The notes under the pieces: generated by a model
Seen by the model: the letters and a program-made list of their open reading frames with translations, nothing else
Database searches by the model: none
Told to the model about the DNA's origin: nothing
Shown here: in pieces, positions 6,483-8,387 of the stretch
Position numbering within the stretch: the stretch's first letter is position 1
Layout: each line of letters opens with the position of its first letter
From: JABDNZ01 sp050049805
GTDB lineage: Bacteria; Gemmatimonadota; Gemmatimonadetes; Longimicrobiales; Gaopeijiaceae
Direction: 5' to 3'
NCBI GenBank assembly: GCA_050049805.1
Contig: JASFVN010000198.1
Location: forward strand, 1-8,387
Length of the DNA stretch: 8,387 nucleotides
Translations under genes and position numbers: made by a program

Positions 6483-7910
6483 GTGGGCAAACCGGGTTTC
6501 CTAGGGAGGCAGATTCAGAACCTCCAGAAACGGTGGCAGGCCATCGCCGGCGCCGAGTATGGTGAAGACGCCGCCGGTCTCCGGCCCCATCTCCCCAAAG
6601 GGGACCGTTCCCAGGTGAAAGAGCTGATGCGGCAGAGCCTCGATCGCCGGGGAGGCGAGATCCTGGCCCGGTCCCGGGCTGCCGCATTGGGACGGGTCTA
6701 CCTGAGCTTGAATCCGGAGGGCCGGTGGGAGTTCCTGCGGATGCTCGCCCGGGACTTCGACGTCCAGGCCTCCGAAGTCCGGGAGGCTTTGACCAGTTTC
6801 GAATCAGCGGCGACACCGGGGGATCGCCAGTCGGCTCGCCGAAGGCTCCTTTCGGCCACGGAGCCTCCTCGCAGGCAGATCCTCACCCGCTTCAACGCCC
6901 TTCCCCAGGGGGTGAAGTTCCTGGTGGATATGAGGGCCGATCTGATTCCCCTGGCCCGAAAGGACCCTGTCCTGTCCTCCCTGGACGACGACCTCAGGGC
7001 CCTCCTGACCTCCTGGTTCGACGTGGACTTCCTCCAGCTCCAGCGGATCTCCTGGAACACGGCGTCCGGAGCGCTCCTGGAGAAATTCATGGCCTACGAG
7101 GCCGTACACCCGGTGGAGAGCTGGGAGGATTTGAAAAACCGTCTCGACCACGACCGCCGGTACTTCGCCTTCTTCCACCCGCGGATGCCCGACGAGCCCT
7201 TGATCTTCCTGGAAGTGGCGCTGGTCCGTGGTATGGCGGACAACATCCAGGATCTTCTGGATGCAAAAGCCCCGGTGGGTGATCCCTACAGGGCCGACAC
7301 GGCCATCTTCTACTCCATATCCAATGCCCAGAAGGGGCTGGCGGGGATCTCCTTCGGCGGATTCCTCATCAAGATGGTCGTGGAGGAACTGGCGGAAGAG
7401 TTCCCGGGGCTGAAGACCTTCGCCACCCTTTCTCCCATGCCCGGTTTCAAACCCTGGCTCGAGGATGCCCTGCGAAAAGACGAGTCCGGAGGGGCCTCGA
7501 GGGTACTCCTTCCCGCCGACGTGAAGCGGCTGAAGGATTGGACGGTGGAAGAAGAGGTGAGGGACTGGCTCGGGGGCCTCCTTGCGGATGCATTATGGCT
7601 GGAGGACAAGGAGCTCGAGAAAGCGGTCAAGCCGATCCTGCTCCGCCTCGCGGCTCGCTACCTTTCGGTCGAGAAAAGGGAGGGCAGGGGAGCCCTGGAT
7701 CCGGTGGCCCACTTCCACCTCAGCAATGGCGCCCGTGTGGAGCGGCTGAACTGGCGAGCGGACAGCTCCGGGAAGGGTATGACCCAGTCCGCCGGCATGA
7801 TGGTGAACTACCTCTACAACTCCCGGAGGATCGAGAAGAACCACGAGGCCTACAAGACCTCAGGAGAAGTGGCGGTTTCGTCCTCGATAAAAGGTCTGCT
7901 GAAGGGCTGA
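6483..7910 (+). CDS. Malonyl-CoA decarboxylase (EC 4.1.1.9)
   Basis: A 475-aa cytoplasmic enzyme that converts malonyl-CoA to acetyl-CoA and CO2. The first half is the helical oligomerisation domain, and the catalytic GNAT-like domain begins near residue 185. Strong family motifs are F-F-H-P-R-M-P-D-E-P-L-I-F-L-E-V-A-L at 230-247, F-Y-S-I-S-N-A-Q-K-G-L at 276-286, L-S-P-M-P-G-F at 316-322 and H-F-H-L-S-N-G at 410-416. By alignment from memory with human MCD (Ser329/His423), the catalytic pair is S317 and H412, 95 residues apart here against 94 in human. The GTG start has an ideal AGGAGG 8 nt upstream and lies 1 nt after the GGT-like stop, so the genes are almost certainly co-translated. Length fits bacterial MCDs. 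The product could drain malonyl-CoA made from malonate, odd-chain side reactions or fatty-acid synthesis. Confidence 0.94.
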   Translation: MGKPGFLGRQIQNLQKRWQAIAGAEYGEDAAGLRPHLPKGDRSQVKELMRQSLDRRGGEILARSRAAALGRVYLSLNPEGRWEFLRMLARDFDVQASEVREALTSFESAATPGDRQSARRRLLSATEPPRRQILTRFNALPQGVKFLVDMRADLIPLARKDPVLSSLDDDLRALLTSWFDVDFLQLQRISWNTASGALLEKFMAYEAVHPVESWEDLKNRLDHDRRYFAFFHPRMPDEPLIFLEVALVRGMADNIQDLLDAKAPVGDPYRADTAIFYSISNAQKGLAGISFGGFLIKMVVEELAEEFPGLKTFATLSPMPGFKPWLEDALRKDESGGASRVLLPADVKRLKDWTVEEEVRDWLGGLLADALWLEDKELEKAVKPILLRLAARYLSVEKREGRGALDPVAHFHLSNGARVERLNWRADSSGKGMTQSAGMMVNYLYNSRRIEKNHEAYKTSGEVAVSSSIKGLLKG

Positions 7911-7951
7911 GCCACCCGGTCAGGGGGACTCCGGAAGCCCGCGCAGCCAGA

Positions 7952-7988
7952 TGCCGACGGGTTCCGGAAGGGACTCAGCCCGTCGGCA
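7952..7988. terminator. Hairpin at the convergent gene junction, possible bidirectional terminator
   Basis: TGCCGACGGG (7952-7961) pairs perfectly with CCCGTCGGCA (7979-7988), a 10-bp GC-rich stem around a 17-nt loop that itself contains the palindrome TTCCGGAA (7962-7969). It sits 41 nt after the decarboxylase stop and covers the stop codon and last codons of the opposing CoA-transferase gene. There is no T-run on either side, so it is not a classical intrinsic terminator; it could still slow polymerase or protect 3' ends. Confidence 0.45.
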
Positions 7989-8387
7989 GGCCCACGACCC
8001 CGCCGGCGGCCAACCCCTCGACGTCTGCCTCCGGATACCCCAGGAGGTTCACGAGAACGTCCCGGGTGTGGGCTCCCAGAGCCGGGGCGGCATCCAGGGG
8101 AATCTCCGGTGCCGCCGAGAGATGCGGCACGCTCCGGGCGAAGGTGAAGGGGCCTACCTCGGGATCGTCGACTTCCGCCAGCATCCCCCGAACCCGGAAG
8201 TGATCGTCGGCGAAGACGTCTTCGGCCGTGTAGACGGGGCCGGTGGGCATGCCGGCGGCGTTGAAAGCGTCCACTACCTGGGTTCGGGTTTTGTCGGCCA
8301 TCCACTCTTCCAGGATGGGCTGGAGGAAATCGGCGTTGGCAGCCCGAGCCGTACCCGTGGCGCTTCGAGTGTCCTCCACCAGGTCGG
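7975..8387 (-). CDS. Family III CoA-transferase (CaiB/BaiF type), C-terminal part; 5' end beyond the window
   Basis: The frame is open from the right edge to a TGA at 7977-7975, giving 136 visible residues of a protein normally about 380-420 aa. The visible part has family features in order: D-T-R-S-A-T-x-x-A-R-A-A-N, the G-M-P-T-G-P-V-Y-T-A-E-D-V segment, D-x-H-F-R-V-R-G-M-L, P-x-V-G-P-F, P-H-L-S-A-A-P and A-P-A-L-G-A-H-T-R-D-V-L near the end. These enzymes move CoA between carboxylic acids; the catalytic Asp lies in the N-terminal domain, out of view. An internal GTG at 8379 is not a start, because the family match continues through it. It converges on malonyl-CoA decarboxylase with 64 nt between the stop codons. 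Substrate cannot be told from this portion. Confidence 0.88.
   Translation of the reverse strand, partial: DLVEDTRSATGTARAANADFLQPILEEWMADKTRTQVVDAFNAAGMPTGPVYTAEDVFADDHFRVRGMLAEVDDPEVGPFTFARSVPHLSAAPEIPLDAAPALGAHTRDVLVNLLGYPEADVEGLAAGGVVGLPTG

Noticed and set aside
7931..7970. Direct repeat CCGGAAG at 7931-7937 and 7964-7970
   Set aside because: Two copies of a 7-mer in GC-rich DNA are likely by chance and do not form an array.
7538..8203. Plus-strand open frame spanning the convergent junction
   Set aside because: It overlaps the catalytic half of malonyl-CoA decarboxylase and the antisense of the CoA-transferase, and its Gly/Pro/Arg-rich sequence has no domain.

Overview
This is a GC-rich, tightly packed bacterial window with two divergent gene clusters and part of a third gene. 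The organism cannot be fixed from sequence alone. A predicted lipoprotein, a bacterial RimK and the high GC content fit a Gram-negative such as a proteobacterium or a Gemmatimonadota/Acidobacteriota-like lineage; this is a weak inference. I see no RNA genes, mobile elements, CRISPR arrays or signs of recent transfer.

Left cluster, minus strand (1-1775): a retropepsin-like RimB-type protease, then RimK, the ATP-grasp ligase that adds glutamates to ribosomal protein S6, then the first 24 codons of a further gene running off the left edge. The genes overlap by 4 nt and 1 nt, so they look translationally coupled. RimK here is about 100 residues longer than E. coli RimK because a TrkA-C/RCK_C-like ligand-binding domain is fused to its C-terminus. 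The edge gene may be a succinylglutamate desuccinylase/aspartoacylase-type protein, judged from little sequence.

Divergent intergenic region (1776-1969): a good sigma70-like promoter (TTGCGA, 17 nt, TACAAT) faces right, and a 15-nt palindrome ends one base upstream of its -35 box. This suggests a regulated rightward operon.

Right cluster, plus strand (1970-7910): four genes spaced from a 4-nt overlap to a 7-nt gap. They encode an M20 carboxypeptidase of the ArgE/CPG2 type, an AbgT-family transporter, a lipoprotein gamma-glutamyltranspeptidase-like Ntn hydrolase and malonyl-CoA decarboxylase. The first two resemble the p-aminobenzoyl-glutamate uptake and cleavage pair. The third keeps its catalytic Thr but has lost residues that read the gamma-glutamyl group in E. 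coli GGT. A route from amide or glutamyl-conjugate hydrolysis and uptake to acyl-CoA breakdown is conceivable.

Right edge (7975-8387, minus strand): the C-terminal part of a family III (CaiB/BaiF) CoA-transferase converges on the operon. A 10-bp perfect hairpin covers the junction. If this enzyme activates malonate, it would feed the decarboxylase next door; that link is speculative.
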